Source: Trebouxia sp. TZW2008 (taxonomy: Eukaryota; Chlorophyta; Trebouxiophyceae; Trebouxiales; Trebouxiaceae). Taken from it: a stretch of DNA of 64,000 nt. Positions 12,001 to 24,900 of this stretch are shown here, one piece after another. The translations under genes and the position numbers were made by a program. The notes beneath the pieces were generated by a model. It saw only the letters and a list, made by a program, of their open reading frames with translations, ran no database searches and was not told where the DNA came from. Location: the NCBI GenBank assembly GCA_002118135.1, contig BDIU01000050.1:1-64000 (forward strand). Reading direction: 5' to 3'. The stretch's first letter is position 1, and every line of letters begins with the position of its first letter.

Positions 12001-15000
12001 TGACCAAGCAATGCTGTACGAGGCTATGAATAGCGCAACAACTCAATGCCAGTATAGCATTGAAATGCTTGATTGAACAGCCAGCGCGCCTGCTTTAGCG
12101 CGGTTGGTATGCAGAAAGCAAGCGTTGCAAACGTGGTCTGCTCTGACTATTGTGGTAGTCAATGCCTTAAAAAGTTTTTAACATTGGAATACCAGTCCCT
12201 GCATTATACATGCAGCAAAGGCAAGAAATGCATGCAGCAAGTGTGAAAACAGAAGGATGCCAAGCAAGCAGATGGCAAGTTGCACCTGAGGATGCAAAGC
12301 CTCATGGCATACAGCCAAGCTTGCTCACAGCAATCAGATCTATCCTGTCTGATGATGTCAAGAACCACAAGAGTACATGCTGCAACCAAGATTTGTGGAA
12401 CGAAATATCTTTTGCCATAGACGTAACAGAGCAGCAGCTGCCTGAGTGGTCAAATGACTCATCAAAGCCAGTCAAATGGTCAAGACTGATAAGAAGCACT
12501 CACTTTGCGGCGCCTGAGCGTCATCATTGTCATCTGAGCTTGAATCTGCATAGCATCCCACAGCAAAGTTGACTAGCCTTCTCGGGGGTCACCATGCATG
12601 CCTTGAATATTTGTACACAGGCATGGCACCAGAAGCAACGCTTGCTGAATAGCAACGGCATCACAGACAGCACAAGCAGCAGGAAGTTGTCGGCGGATCG
12701 TGGGCCTGCACATCATTCATTTCTGTATGCCTCAATAGGTAAATCAGGTGTAACAATACTAGTGCAGCATTGCCATGCCTGCGCAGGCTGAGGAAGCCTA
12801 TGATGACAGTGATGCCAGCGTCTGACGCGCAATGCACAAGGATGACCTCACCTGCAGGCAAATGGCACCCTGCAGCACTTTGATCTTGACTGAGGCTGCA
12901 CTGATCCTAAACTGAGAAGGCGCTTACCGCTTGAAGTGCTGCTGTCTGCTATGGCTGGGCGGTCAACAGTGCCTCCAGCACCTGCTGTTGCTCCAGAACC
13001 TTCCCGCTTCACCGCAGGACTACGCTGCGAGGACACCTGCAAAATCAAGCAGAAAACTATGTAAGACCAGAATTCATACAAAAGGAAGGGGCAGAGCCGG
13101 GTAGTCTGAAATGGGGGCGTAAATGTATGGTGTATGTTGACGCAGAGCTTCTGAAAGTGGATGCCAAGCCTTGAGCTGATGCTTCTGGCAAGTCAGAGAT
13201 GAAAGTCTTTGCATCCTGCCATGCAGATGTCAGTTGCACTGCTTCCACACAATCTCCAAGATGTCGAGGTTTTTGGTCAGGCAGCCACTTAAAAATGTCA
13301 GCTGCATGTCTGTGAGATATTAGGTCTGCTACTGTCTTGGTTTGCAGTTAACACATCAACTTGACTTTGCTGTCTTGTCACCCACATGACATTACGCCCA
13401 AGCAATTATGACGTGAGCATGGCCTTGCAGAATACAGCTACAGTCACACAGGCAGCATGGACTTACAGGTCGCAAATCAAAGGCAACATGCTTGATTATT
13501 TGCATCACAAGCCAAGTGAGCCTAGCCAAATGGAAAGGTGTGGTGAGATATAAGTCTGCATCAGACTGCAAATTTCGGCTGACCTCAGCCTGGTTGGCAA
13601 GCGCTGGGGGCTGTGAGGCTCCTCGGGCAGGGCCAGGGGTGCCAGACCTACCCGCCCCTACCCCCTTGCGGGGTGGGCCCGTCTTACCCGCGCCACTGCT
13701 GGCATACAGCTCATACAGCGCCCACAGTGCCTTGCTGCTCAATGCATCCATGTCAAGCTCTATCTCACCGTCCTGACCACCTGCATTGTGTCAAATTTTG
13801 GCCATATCTGATGAATGACAATGTGCAGTCTTCTCTACTGCCAGCTTGAGGTGTAAGGAGTCGTGTCACACATGTGTCTCTGACGCTGATCAAGGCCATG
13901 TAAAGCCTACTTGAGCTGCTTAAAAGCTGGATTGTATCAAGGACTTGAATGATGTTAAGACTGCTGGCAACAATTGCTTGCTGATAGGACGCCCAATCAT
14001 GTTGCTGCGACAGGCAATGCCTGTACAGTGTCAGTCTGCATGACAGCTCTCCAGCATTGTATTGACATGAGCTGCAGCTTTCAGCTATATTTGCCGCAAC
14101 ATGCAGTACAGTACAAGCTTATAGCTGCTGCATTGGCACATGAGCATGCAGCAAAGTGGACTCAGAGACTCAGCAGCTGCGCAGCCAATCGAAACAGCAC
14201 ACGATAGGCAGCAGGGAGCTGCCAACAGTGTGCTCTCAAGATTGTCTGTAGAGCAAGCCAACGTCACTCATAAATTTGCTTGATGTTGCACACAGCTGCA
14301 GAGGGAATCATAAGCGGTCGACTGAAAAAACAGGACTGCAAAGTCAAGGACCAAATACAAAGGCTTGAAGTGCTATAAGGTAGTATAGTATAAGTAGCTT
14401 GTAGCTAATCAAATGTGCTGACACTGATGAGTCAAGTTCTCCAGCATGTTTTGTGCTCGTTGTCGGTCAAGGTGTCCTATAAAGGTTGATTTCTAGACTG
14501 CACTGCTCAGGTGTTTGTACAAAGAATTAGGTGTCCAGTGACCCTGCAGGTAGCCTGAGCCCACCCCCACTGTTGCAGAGCATTTTCAAAAGATAGATGA
14601 CATTGTGAGGGACACTGCATTGACCAAAATAACACCTCATGCAAATGCAATGACAATCAACAACAGCAGGCAAATTGTTGGTATAGATGTCCATTGGTGT
14701 GTATGTTCGAACTCGTGTAGGCGTCTGCTAGAGGCTTGCCTGCAGACATAAACATTGCGAGTGTGCGTGCAGCAACGTACTATCTGACCAAATGCATTAT
14801 ACATTATCAAAACAAGCGCTATAATGAAACTGCAGCATGAGGTCATACCTGGCAGATCAGGCTCCTCTTGTGTGATGATCTCAAACACGCGCTCAAGCTT
14901 GTCGCCGTCCAGGGATCCAATGTATACACTCAACTTGCGCTTCTCATCAAAGGTCATGTCTCTGTCTGGACCGGGGGGACCAGGGTTGGTGCGGATCTCA

Positions 15001-16167
15001 ATGCGCTCTGTCACGTCATGCAGCTGTCTGCCTAGTGAGTGGAACTCTTCGGCACTGACACCATTCCTCTGCTCCTGTTGTGGCAAAATGCTACTTTAGG
15101 ACGCAACAAGATCACAAAAGCTTGTTAGAATTTGCAACATGAACAGTCTATTCCTTGATAGAAGCTCATCTTGAATTTAGAGCATTTGCTTTGTCATAAA
15201 GCTCAAATTTATTCAAGACCCACATGACAGCCAAGCTGAACCCAGCTTGCTGCTTCACGGGCTAAACAACATACAGAGCTGAATCGTAACTCCATAGGTT
15301 GCACAGTGTTCTATAGGCATAAAGGCCATGCAATACTAATGTGTGTATTAAGGGCGCAAATGTGACATCAGGCAACTCAAGCCTATGGCTATCCAAGACA
15401 TGTATGCAAGCTGCCTGTAGGCCTAAAGCCAGACTCTATGTTGTTTTGTGGAAGCTTCGCCGCAAGCGTGGAGTGGTACAAACCCACATCTTTTTGAAAT
15501 GCAACACAGGGATGAGCTTCTTGTTACAGACCTGTGCAGCCTGCTGCTTTGCAAGCTGTGCTTGTCGCCACTTGTCCTCGACCATGTACTTACTCCACTG
15601 ACTTTCAAACTTGTCTGACATCTGAATGCCTGTCTTGCCCACAGGTGAATCAGGTGTGTTATACAAGCTGCAGTTCTTCCAGACTTGACGTACATCATCC
15701 CTGAACTGCGCTGGGTCAGTGTAGTCCTTTTTGTTCAGCTTCTTGCCGACTGTCCCAAGGTCCATGGGCTTTTTGACAAACTTGGAGTAGTCTGGAAACT
15801 GCTGCAGGTTGACTGGCTGCATGAAAACGTGCACCAGACCCCCCTTGGTCAAGCCTTTCAGAACAGTTTGGCAAGTACTCCAGACTGTTTGCTCTTTCTT
15901 CTGCCAGTCTGGCTGAGCCTTAGGCCGCTTGTCTGGTCTGCCGTCATCAAGAGAAATGCCCTTGGCTGGTCGCTTCTTGGGCCCTCCAGGTAACAGCTGA
16001 CCGCTTTTTGCTTGGGAGGATTTCGCAGGGGCTCTGCCAAGGGCAGCTAGCTGCTGTTCAACGGCTTCCTTTTGCGCCTGAATGCGTTCAAGTTCGGCTA
16101 GCAGCACTTGCTTGCGCACCCTGTTGGCTTCCCGCAGACTGTCCACGCCTGCTACGCTGCCGTTCAT
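9063..16167 (-). CDS. BET-family bromodomain protein (bromodomain + NET)
   Basis: Ten exons in transcription order: 16167-15532, 15074-14849, 13780-13584, 13036-12928, 12545-12504, 11488-11400, 10948-10805, 10101-10048, 9769-9620 and 9263-9063. Every junction keeps frame, giving 615 residues. Residues 9-43 form a short coiled coil, and about 60-88 are a basic, probably nuclear-localising stretch. About 95-197 are one bromodomain containing PDYSKFVKKPMDLGTV and YNTPDSPV; Asn170 is the expected acetyl-lysine contact. About 251-315 are a NET domain (MTFDEKRKLSVYIGSLDGDK to IELDMDALSSKALWALYEL). Then come a low-complexity linker, an acidic D/E segment, a charged coiled coil (EAIRRQKEE, AREEEERQK) and an acidic tail ending EEGEVEEI. 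One bromodomain plus NET is the plant GTE/BET plan. These proteins read acetylated histones and recruit transcription regulators. The first ATG at 16167 is the only plausible start. Confidence 0.93.
11562..11739. repeat. Long inverted repeat in a BET intron
   Basis: The arms 11562-11610 and 11691-11739 are 49 bases each and reverse complements except at one position, separated by 80 bases. The loop itself holds a 14-base palindrome (GAAGCAGCTGCTTC). Both strands read as long Ala/Glu/Ser-rich frames because the arms are built from GCAGAAGCAGCTGC-like units. The repeat sits in the intron 11489-12503 of the BET gene; the flanking exons join in frame without it, so it is unlikely to be coding. 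A transcript would fold into a nearly perfect 49-bp hairpin. Confidence 0.9.
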
Positions 16168-17131
16168 GCTGTTGCGAGTTGTGAAGATCTAGAACTTGCA
16201 GCAACACGCTCACGCTCCCGACCCGAACAAGGCTGACAACAGGCGGGCTTTGCGATTGGCGAGTGATAGCTTCCAAGTCACCTAACAACTAGTGATCCGC
16301 CGGCCCGGGGGGATGACTGCGCTGTTTGACAGCCAGAACGTTTCAAGCTACTGCCTCGGTGCCAGCACTGGTGCTGTGAACCGACGTCTCAAGACCTAAT
16401 TAAGCTGCACGAGGGGCTCGGCCTGGAATTGCACACTTTTCAGCGCTAATGTTTACCAGTCGGACCTTCCTGCGCAACTACAAACGGGAGCTTGTTAAAC
16501 GCAATGAGTTCGGAAGAAGGATGACTGTTCTCCATCATACAGCTTTAGATTCCTGCTTGAACAGGCAAAGCATGGCCAAGACTGTTGACATAGTTTTGCA
16601 AACGCTTTACAAATTCATGCGTGTGCTTCATCAGGTTTGAGCAACTTCAATCTATGGCAAGACATCATCCAAAACAGTTGAAATTCAGGAGTGAACACTT
16701 TGCTTGTTTTTGACAACTGTAGTTGCAGGTACAATTATCATACACAGCCTTCAAGCTCTTGAGCCAGTAGCTTAACGCGTGACAGCACATAAATCCATTG
16801 GCGAGTGCATCGAAACGTGAACAGCATACACTGTGATGAAAAGCTTGTTTTGGTACAACTTGCAGCATCCACTAGATTCTGCAAGCGCCTGTTCAATCTA
16901 CCTCAGACGTCATGGAGTACACGCCCACACACATAAGGCAGGGAATGTCAATCCAGCTGTTCACGAGATGTGGCTATGTGCGATCCAATCTAGTGTGCCA
17001 GCTTCATGTCATCCAGCAATTGACCAAGCAGCAAACGCCACAGCAAGCAATGAAAGAGCCAAACAGATACTGATACAATCAAGCACAAAGATTGGCTGAA
17101 ACATCTGCCCAAGTTCACAGCCCCACACTCT
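16168..17131. other. BET promoter and intergenic stretch
   Basis: This lies upstream of the BET start and downstream of the TatB-like gene, both on the minus strand. The 150 bases next to the BET ATG are GC-richer than the rest, as expected for a promoter and 5' UTR. No coding frame with recognisable features was found. Confidence 0.45.
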
Positions 17132-17136
17132 TTACA
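17132..17136 (-). terminator. TGTAA poly(A) signal of the TatB-like gene
   Basis: TTACA on the plus strand is TGTAA on the transcribed strand, about 28 bases after the TatB-like stop codon. TGTAA is the usual green-algal poly(A) signal. Confidence 0.5.
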
Positions 17137-17163
17137 ATGTGCAGTACAGGTCTATCTATTAAT

Positions 17164-18637
17164 TTAGTCTTTCACAGGTTCTTGGCGCAATAAGGCCTGA
17201 CCTTGGTCTGTTTCTAAGAACTGCTGTGCCTGAGCGGCAACCTCTTCTTCCCGCAAGGCATCAAGTAAGATGTCTGATCCGGTGGGGATGCTGCCAGAAC
17301 GTCCAGGAGCTTTTCCCATAGCCACTGCTGAGAGTGGCAGCGCCGTCAGCTGTCCATCTGACTTCTGCATTGTGCACAAACAGCCGCTCGTCCAGGATGC
17401 AATGGTATGAGATACATACAATTTTTGCAGGCAGCATGGCTTGAGCTGTTCCAACTGATCTGTTACTGGGTATGTGCCAGAGTCTTGAAGGCAGTTCAGT
17501 TCTCATGGCTGATCAGGCATCTGCACCTGACTGGAAGCTATACTGAACAGACACTGCTGTGCCAACAAAATGCACCAATACAGTTGGTGTAAGCTGCAAA
17601 GAACCAACAGCATAACCTGTGCCAAAAGTGCATGTATTGCTGCAGCTAATCCTGTGCATCAATCTGCGCACAAGTGGTGGTAGCCACAAAGGTCTGCCAT
17701 GCCCAGCCTGACTGGATGAATCCTGTTGGCTGCATGCACAGCATGAAAGCTGTACCTGTGCGGTCTGCTGCTGAAGCAACTCAGACGTATGTGCCAGCTT
17801 CTTGTTCATTGTAGCTGTCATCTCAATAGCAGATGCTGCAAAACTGGACGCTGCAGGGCTTGACGCCATTTTTGAGGAGTTTGTTTTGCCTTGATCTTGT
17901 GATGACTGCTGGTGCGAGTGCTCATATGCATGTGATGCCTGTGCAGAAGTTGCTTGAGCAGCAGGCATTTTCATGGCTCTGCGCGCAACTGGCCTGCATG
18001 ACGACATTAGTTTTGACAACGATTGATTCCTTTTCAAAAGAGCAGTGCAAATAAGATTGCTGACACAAACTTTCTGCAGATGAGTAAGCTCTGAAAGGCA
18101 TGCACAGCTGAGCATTTCAACCAAGCGAGCGCTTCAACTCAATGAAGTTGCAGGGCAAACCATGGGCACTTTACAACATCCAAAAAAGATTGAGATACAG
18201 ACAAGTTTGCATCGGGTGAGCATTACCCAGGGTTCATGAAATTGATGTTGCCGCGCAATTCAGACTGGATGGCAGAGAGTTGCTGCATGCTCTGCTGCAT
18301 CTCTGCATGTAACTGCACAACAAAAAGTACCATTTGTTCAAGTCTTTTTAGCTGTCTCTCGGACTGTGAAATTTTGCTGCGCAGGTATACCTTGTCCAAA
18401 TGAGCTTCTTCCGAAAATTTAGTAAACCTACTCCTAGCGACAGTGAGGAATGATGCTGCTCGACCTGTAGCCTGTCCTGCATATCTGGCAACTCGAGGCA
18501 AATCCTTCGGACCTGCAGCGCATATGCGTAAGGCATTTCTACGTGACGTTGACGACAGCTCGAGCATGGCACTGACCCAAGATCACGGACCCCAGGCCGA
18601 GCAGGAACAATAGTTCCAAATAGCTGATGCCCAGCAT
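17164..18637 (-). CDS. Mitochondrial-type TatB-like protein
   Basis: Five exons: 18637-18577, 18512-18391, 18312-18227, 17993-17756 and 17364-17164, giving 235 residues in frame. The protein begins MLGISYLELLFLLGLGSVIL, one short hydrophobic helix, followed at once by GPKDLPRVARYAGQATGRAA. The Gly-Pro hinge and amphipathic helix are the TatA/TatB signature. Next come a helical segment (HAEMQQSMQQLSAIQSELRG) and MNPGP, then a low-complexity Ser/Ala/Gln tail and a C-terminus rich in Gln and Glu. Plants have a nucleus-encoded mitochondrial TatB-like partner of the mitochondrion-encoded TatC with the same start and GPKDLP plus NPGP layout, as I recall it. The Tat complex there exports folded Rieske protein for respiratory complex III. 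A plastid Hcf106 is the alternative, but that protein would carry a transit peptide, and an in-frame stop just upstream of this ATG excludes one in this exon. Confidence 0.82.
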
Positions 18638-19126
18638 GAGATAGCTGCGGATCCCAGCCACCGATCAGCGTCAAAGTGCCGATTCCCTTTGCGACACGCG
18701 TTTCGTGCGGAACGCTGTTGTGCTGTATCGCCGTGAACGATCGAGAAGATGCATAGCGCAACCTTTCTATGCAGCCGTGAGAGGTTACCAGCGTTTGCGG
18801 AACGGTAAAACACTCTGCAGCACAGATTCGGCACTTCCATGTGTTGAACCAGCTCCGAGACCATGCTGATGCTGACTTTCCTGGGGAAACAAAGAGAGAG
18901 AAAAGGTTTTACATCTATTGACCAACCTCATGCCAAACATATGAGCTTCAGACACTTTGTGGCAACAAGCAAGCACAGTAAATGTCAAAGCCATCACAAG
19001 TGAAAAGAGATACATCAAGAACTCAAAATAAGTGAGGCATAGTTGCACGCTGATGTGCCACATGCCTGCATGAGCTGCAGGTCTGAGTGACCGCTGTCAT
19101 CCTGCATTGGAGGCATGTTAAGGCAT

Positions 19127-21636
19127 TCATTCTTCCTGCACAAATCTGTTCTTGCGTCTGCCTCCTAGAAGCCGCCCGATGATCTGGGTGTAAGCTTTCT
19201 GCTTTGTTAGGTATTTGATGTATGTCCCACCTCCTCCACCTTTGGCGTCCTGAGGGACTTTCCGTATTCTTGGGACCAAAGCATCAGCTACGACATTTGC
19301 CTCCTCGGCTAAGCAGTTGATGAAGAACTTTGCTGCTTTTGTATCTGCCCCTGCATGCACAGCACAAAGATAGGTCTCAGACTGCTCACTTCACAAATAT
19401 GGTCAAGGACCGCAGTAAATTTACAGCAATTATGCAGCAATTCCCAACAAAACACATTGCCAAGAATGCCATCACACAGTCAGCGGTCATTGCAGTCTGG
19501 ACCTTGGAGTGAGACGATCACAGCTGGAAGCATTGGAAGCAAGATCACCTGACATGAGCAAGTCTGTTGTCACCATGCCAGGCGACAGGTTATGCATCCC
19601 AATGTTAGTGACGCCTGACATCTTGAGCTCAGCCTGTAACACAGGCATATGTCACCTTGTTGTCACATTTTGATCCAAGACTCATTGGTGCACCATGAGT
19701 GACTGCACCATGAATCTGCATGCATTGCAGAAAAACCCTCAAATGTCAAGCTTGCCACAGTGGTTGACAGGGTCTGTTGCACCATGCAGTCTGCCTCTTG
19801 GCAGTGGCATACAGGCTGAAACAACTGCTTCACTAGGCGTTCAATGACACATTGACCAGCATACTATGATCATCCATAAAGGAGCTGTAGACTACGTCAA
19901 ACTCACAGCAGCACTGATCTAGGATTTGTCAACATTTCTCATGCTCCAAACAAGCATGCTGTGATGCAATATGGGTCCGATCCAGCAATGCATGTGGCAG
20001 GCAAGAGATATACCTGCAGGGATTTGCCTAGCTGTACAAGACCTCGCTTGCTTGCACCATATGCCGCAAAGCGAGGGGTGGCACCCCCGTCTGCTCCTGC
20101 CCCATCCATGTTGAATATGTGCCCCCCTGATGGCTGACCCCGCATCACACGGATTGCCTGAGCAACCATGAGCTTTGTCATGCAAACAGCTTGATTTGCA
20201 AAAGGCGACTGAGAACAAGCCAACAATGGGCAGCTGTGTGAAGACACACACTTACAAACCTGGAAAGCACAGTGGTCATAGACATGGTTGATTCCAGGCT
20301 GACAGCTGTTGGGTGATTCGCAACAGAACGTACACATAATTATGGTTGTTATTGTGCATGGCATCCATGCAAGCTCTCTAGCAAGCATGTTGATGCAAGC
20401 GCAGCACAGATGTGTTGCACAAGAAGGGCATAATGTCAGCTATGTGGTGCGCCCATACAGTGACCCAGCAATCACAGCACCACAGCCCATTGAGTGTGGT
20501 GCTGACTGGTCTGATGAATGCTTTACCTCTCTGCAGCCAAGCATGACACCTAAAACATTGGTCTCTACAATGTTGATGAGCTCAGCATCTGAGTACTCAC
20601 TCAGCACACCATACTTGTAGCCATTGGAGCCTGCATTGTTGATCCTGCAGCAACCACACTTCTACAGTGTGGCCGACATGTCTGCATGCATGTGATGGCT
20701 TTGCAGCTGTGAACTTGACATTGTATGCAGCTGACAGTTTGCTGCAAGGCTTACCAGAGGTCTATGCTACCTAGCTCTGCATAGGCATAGTCTGCTAGGG
20801 ATGCTACCTGTGCTGGCTTTGTCATGTTGCATGCTCTGCCCTGCACATACGCAGGGACATTCACAGCCTATCTTTGAGGCTTCAGCCCAATCTTTACGCG
20901 GTGTGCTACTTTCCAGCAGCGCGCTCTTGCAAGATGACTGATGCACTGTCCCTTCACCATAAGCACATAAATACAGGACAAGTGCACCTGATTCTGCACA
21001 AGCACCAATGCATTGCTGCTGATGGTCGCATGTGCTGATGTACATCGCTTAAGCATATTACACATGCAGGGCTATGCCATATTATGCTTTACCTTGACCT
21101 CACCTCTAGCTTGTTGTTTGGTGATTGCTGCCAACTCAGCCACTGTTGCTTTCACCTTGTCTTCTGCAGCATTCAAGCTGAAAACATTAGCAGGCATAAA
21201 CCTGCAAGATATCCCATGCAGTTGGCAATACCTGCTCTGGAGGAAATGATGACATTGTCCCCAGAAGCTATGAAATTTCTTGCCAGTGCTTTGCCAACCC
21301 CTGCAACAAGTTACTTATGATGTAGAGAAAGCTTTTGCTGGCAATATGCTGCAGGTGCCGGACGCCATGCCTTTTGTGCTGCCAGTGATGACTACATTGA
21401 AAGGGGCGACAATGTCTTTGCCATTTGGGCTAACGACTGCGCGCACGGTAAGTCTCTGACCTGCATTGGCTTTAAACAGATCAGGCGCTGAGACGCAGGC
21501 AACGCGCGGCACTCAGAGGGATAGCACCTGTGGGAGGTCTGCCAGCTCTGAAGATCAAGTTTTTGCGCTCGAAGCTGGATGCTGCGCGCGATCTGGTCAA
21601 GTGAGCGTGATGATGACATGAACAAGACGACGACAT
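19127..21636 (-). CDS. NOL: Chlorophyll b reductase (NOL/NYC1 type)
   Basis: Nine exons: 21636-21528, 21460-21371, 21300-21232, 21163-21104, 20833-20755, 20644-20527, 20157-20014, 19633-19549 and 19350-19127, giving 325 residues. The N-terminus (MSSSCSCHHH...) is Ser/Arg-rich and fits a plastid transit peptide. The short-chain dehydrogenase core follows: NVVITGSTKGVG (62-69, NADPH binding), INNAGSNGYKYG (137-148), HIFNMDGAGADGG and catalytic Tyr208-x3-Lys212 in YGASKRG. LSPGMVTTDLLMSGADTKAAK and FFINCLAEEANVVADALVP then match plant NOL. The enzyme reduces chlorophyll b to 7-hydroxymethyl chlorophyll a in thylakoids, the first step of chlorophyll b turnover. The intron 21301-21370 uses GC rather than GT as donor. 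Between exons 4 and 5 the protein seems a few residues short of plant homologues, so a tiny exon may be missing, or this acceptor (GGCAGAG) may be wrong. Confidence 0.9.
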
Positions 21637-21945
21637 CACCTTCTCAAGCAGTGCACGAGCGGTGACGTACAATTCGATTTCGACAGTGCTGTGCTATGCA
21701 GTGCAATGGCTTCGGAGCCTGACACTTTGACACTTGAACGGTAAGCATTTCGACAGTCGCTGTTTGTCGAGTCGACCTCCTTAGCGAATCTGCTAGCCCC
21801 GGCAAGTGTTTCATACTTGCGTGCAGTAGACACCCAAATCTCGAGGTCGCGCTGAAGTCAATAGTAGGCTGCCGTGATCTAGACTCAAACCTGCCGTGTA
21901 TTTTCCCAAAAGCCTTGTCCTGCCATCTTTGCTGGGCGTCAGGGC
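21637..21945. promoter_or_regulatory. Shared divergent promoter region
   Basis: Only 309 bases separate the ATG of chlorophyll b reductase (-) from the ATG of glycerol-3-phosphate dehydrogenase (+). Both promoters and 5' UTRs must lie here, or overlap the neighbouring gene. No TATA box was evident. Confidence 0.55.
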
Positions 21946-24900
21946 ATGACCAGCCATAACGGATTGAAGTTGAGTCAAGAGGGCACGACTGTCGGTGTGC
22001 TCGGTGGCGGAGCCTGGGGAACAGCGCTTGCATTTCACTGCGTCCGGAAAGGCCATAACACCTTATTGTGGGCACGAGAGCCAGAAGTCGTTGACGGAAT
22101 CAATGGTCCGGATCGAGAAAATAGTCTTTTTCTCAAGGTGTGCTGACCTGCGTGTAACACCTGCTGGTTTCAACATGTGTTGTGTAACACTGCAGCATGC
22201 AGTCAACCACATTCAGCATGTATGCATGCTTTGTATGCACTCACACATGCCATGCAGAGGCAGATATGTCGGACTCAATGTAGCGTCAGACCCTGTGCTG
22301 AAATCTTGCTATGCACACTAACTGCAAAATATGGCTGATGTTGTGTGCGCTTGGCATCACAAGCAGTGGATCACCATTCCAATAATTGATACTCCTACAT
22401 ACTTGTAGGTATCACGTATCGGCGCCATGTATTGCGTGTTCCATACATGCACTGCATCTACCCAAATCGAACATGCAATACATTTTATTTGAGGGTATGG
22501 ATCACCGAGATGCAGTGCATGCATGGAATACGCAATACATGGCGCCAAAACATGTGGGTATCGATTATCATGTATTGTGGTTCACTGATCAGAAGCACTC
22601 AACAAGCTGGCTGTGCAGGGCCACAAGGCACCAGATGGCCTGAGAGCCAGCAATGACATGTCTGAGGTTGTCAAGCATGGAGAGCTGCTGCTGATGGTCA
22701 TACCGACGCCTTTTGTTGCCGCCACAATCAAGGGCATCAAGGATCAGCTCAGGCCCGATCATGTAAGCATTCAAATTCACCATCTAGACATGTTGCATGG
22801 CAAATTCCCGGCCACATTTTCCCTTGCGAGTTTCCAGTTTTGCAAGTTGTATCTCCATTTGCAGCACACACGTTGTTCAGCGAGCTGCAATGACAGTAGA
22901 AGTCAGCATCAAGTCGGTCATCCTGCTTTGAATTCCTACCCATTATGCAGGCTGTCATGATGTACTTCTGGGGCAAGTCTGTTTGTCTTTGGGGACTGTC
23001 ATGTTTGCTGGCCAGTTCACACAACCAAATAATTGCTTGAAATTGCTTCAAACTGAGTGCTTCAGCAATCATGTGCCATAACACGAAAAGAGTTTTCTGG
23101 CAGAACTTTGAATCTGTGCTGCAATGCTGCAGATACTGGTGTCATGCACAAAGGGCATCCTGAATGATACCCTGGAAACGCCACAGCACATTCTGTCAAG
23201 AGTGCTCCCTGCAGAGGCCAGCAAGAATCTAGCATACCTCAGCGGTCCCTCCTTTGCAGCAGAAGTTGCAGCAGGACAACCAACTGTGGTTACAATAGCT
23301 AGTGCCAATGACCAAGCAGCAGGCAGAGCGCAGATGCTGCTCTCAAATGCCAGATTCAGATGTTATCGCACCAATGATGTAGAAGGTGCAAGCCTGTCTA
23401 CACTTGTGTGTGCCTTGTATGCCACTCATGTTCACAACACCATGACCAGAGTTGCTGACGCATGCACCGTCAAAGCATGCATTCTGTGATGCACTGGACT
23501 TCATAGCGCTGCCCACTTCAGCGCAATGTTGTTTTCTCTGATGGTATGCCCAAATTGTACTGCTGCATGCTCGCAGCAGTTTCAGCCTGCTGTGCAATGC
23601 CATGACGGCCCTGCTAACCTGGATCAGAATTTCATACTGGCAGCTGTCACTGATCATTCTGGTTGTGGGTATAGCCTGAACATAGTATGCTGTCACAGGT
23701 GTCGAGCTGGGCGGCGCCCTCAAGAACGTGCTGGCCATTGCGTGTGGCATCTCAGATGGGCTGGGCTTTGGAAACAATGCAAGGGCAGCCTTGATCACAC
23801 GAGGTTTGGTAGAGATCACCAGGCTTGCGGTCGCAAGCGGCGCGCATCCCATGACCATGGGGGGCCTAGCAGGCATGGGAGACTTGGTGCTCACGTGTAC
23901 AGGTGAACACAGCATGAGACTTCATCTCTCTAGCTAGTAACCTACAGCTTATAAGTCAAGGTCTCTGTGCCTGACCGCACATCATGATCAATGAGATCTT
24001 TCAGGCTGAGGACAGCGAGAAGGGTGTCAAAACTTTGATATTCACACCTCAGCACAGACAACCTCAGTCAGTCAAAAATTGCACATGCATACTGCAATCG
24101 TGTCAGATACTTGATTTAGTCCTCTCCTGCCAATGCACTCCCGTGCAGCTTATCAGCTCAAGTCCTGTAGATGCATGCTATCCATGACTGTTGCGCTTCT
24201 CTTTGTGCCTGTTTGTGCACAAGAGCTTTGTTTCTCCGAGGAGAGCAAAAGCAGATTAGAAGCAAAATATGACAGGTAGGTAAGCTGGAGCACATAGTCT
24301 TTTTCCATGTGCTCTTGTCCTGTCGACGCGTGTATGCTGCATTGAACATTGTAACACTGTAGCTTGATATGTACACCTTGTGCTTGGCTGGCAATTCCAG
24401 CATTGAGTGCAGCCCCACAAGCGGGCAAGCAACAGACCTGTTGTGAAGACATCACAACAGGTGCCGTCTGTGCTGCTGGTCTGCTGATATTGCATACCAA
24501 GCAGTAACATATCTATTTGATGCTATAGGTGATCTGAGCAGGAATAGGACTGTTGGCCTGCGCATCGGCAAAGGTGAAAAGCTAGATGACATTGTCAAAA
24601 GCACCAACACAGTGGCTGAAGGTGTTTTGACCAGCAGGTGCGCTGTCTATGGTCCCAACTGCGACAAGCACAGTCTGACTCCCTGCCTGTTGCATTGTCG
24701 CCACTTCACCAAGTCAGAACTTGAGACTTTGCCCAACACACGTTACTAGCTATCTGGGGTGCTTCAGTTGTGCCTCGTGTTGAGCTGATGTTGTGAGCAG
24801 GAACCATGTCATCATAACTCTGCTTGACTTGCTGAAAAGAAGCAAGTTCAGGCATGCTGTGTGTCAAAATCATGACCTGAATGATGATGCACATTTGCAG

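Noticed and set aside
12080..12155. tRNA-like stretch (TTTAGCGCGGTTGGTA resembles a D arm)
   Set aside because: No matching acceptor stem or T arm with GGTTCGA was found at the right distance.
21315..21512. Chlorophyll b reductase starting at 21512 without an upstream exon
   Set aside because: The codon at 21512 is GTG, not ATG. A spliced exon from the ATG at 21636 joins in phase and supplies a transit peptide.
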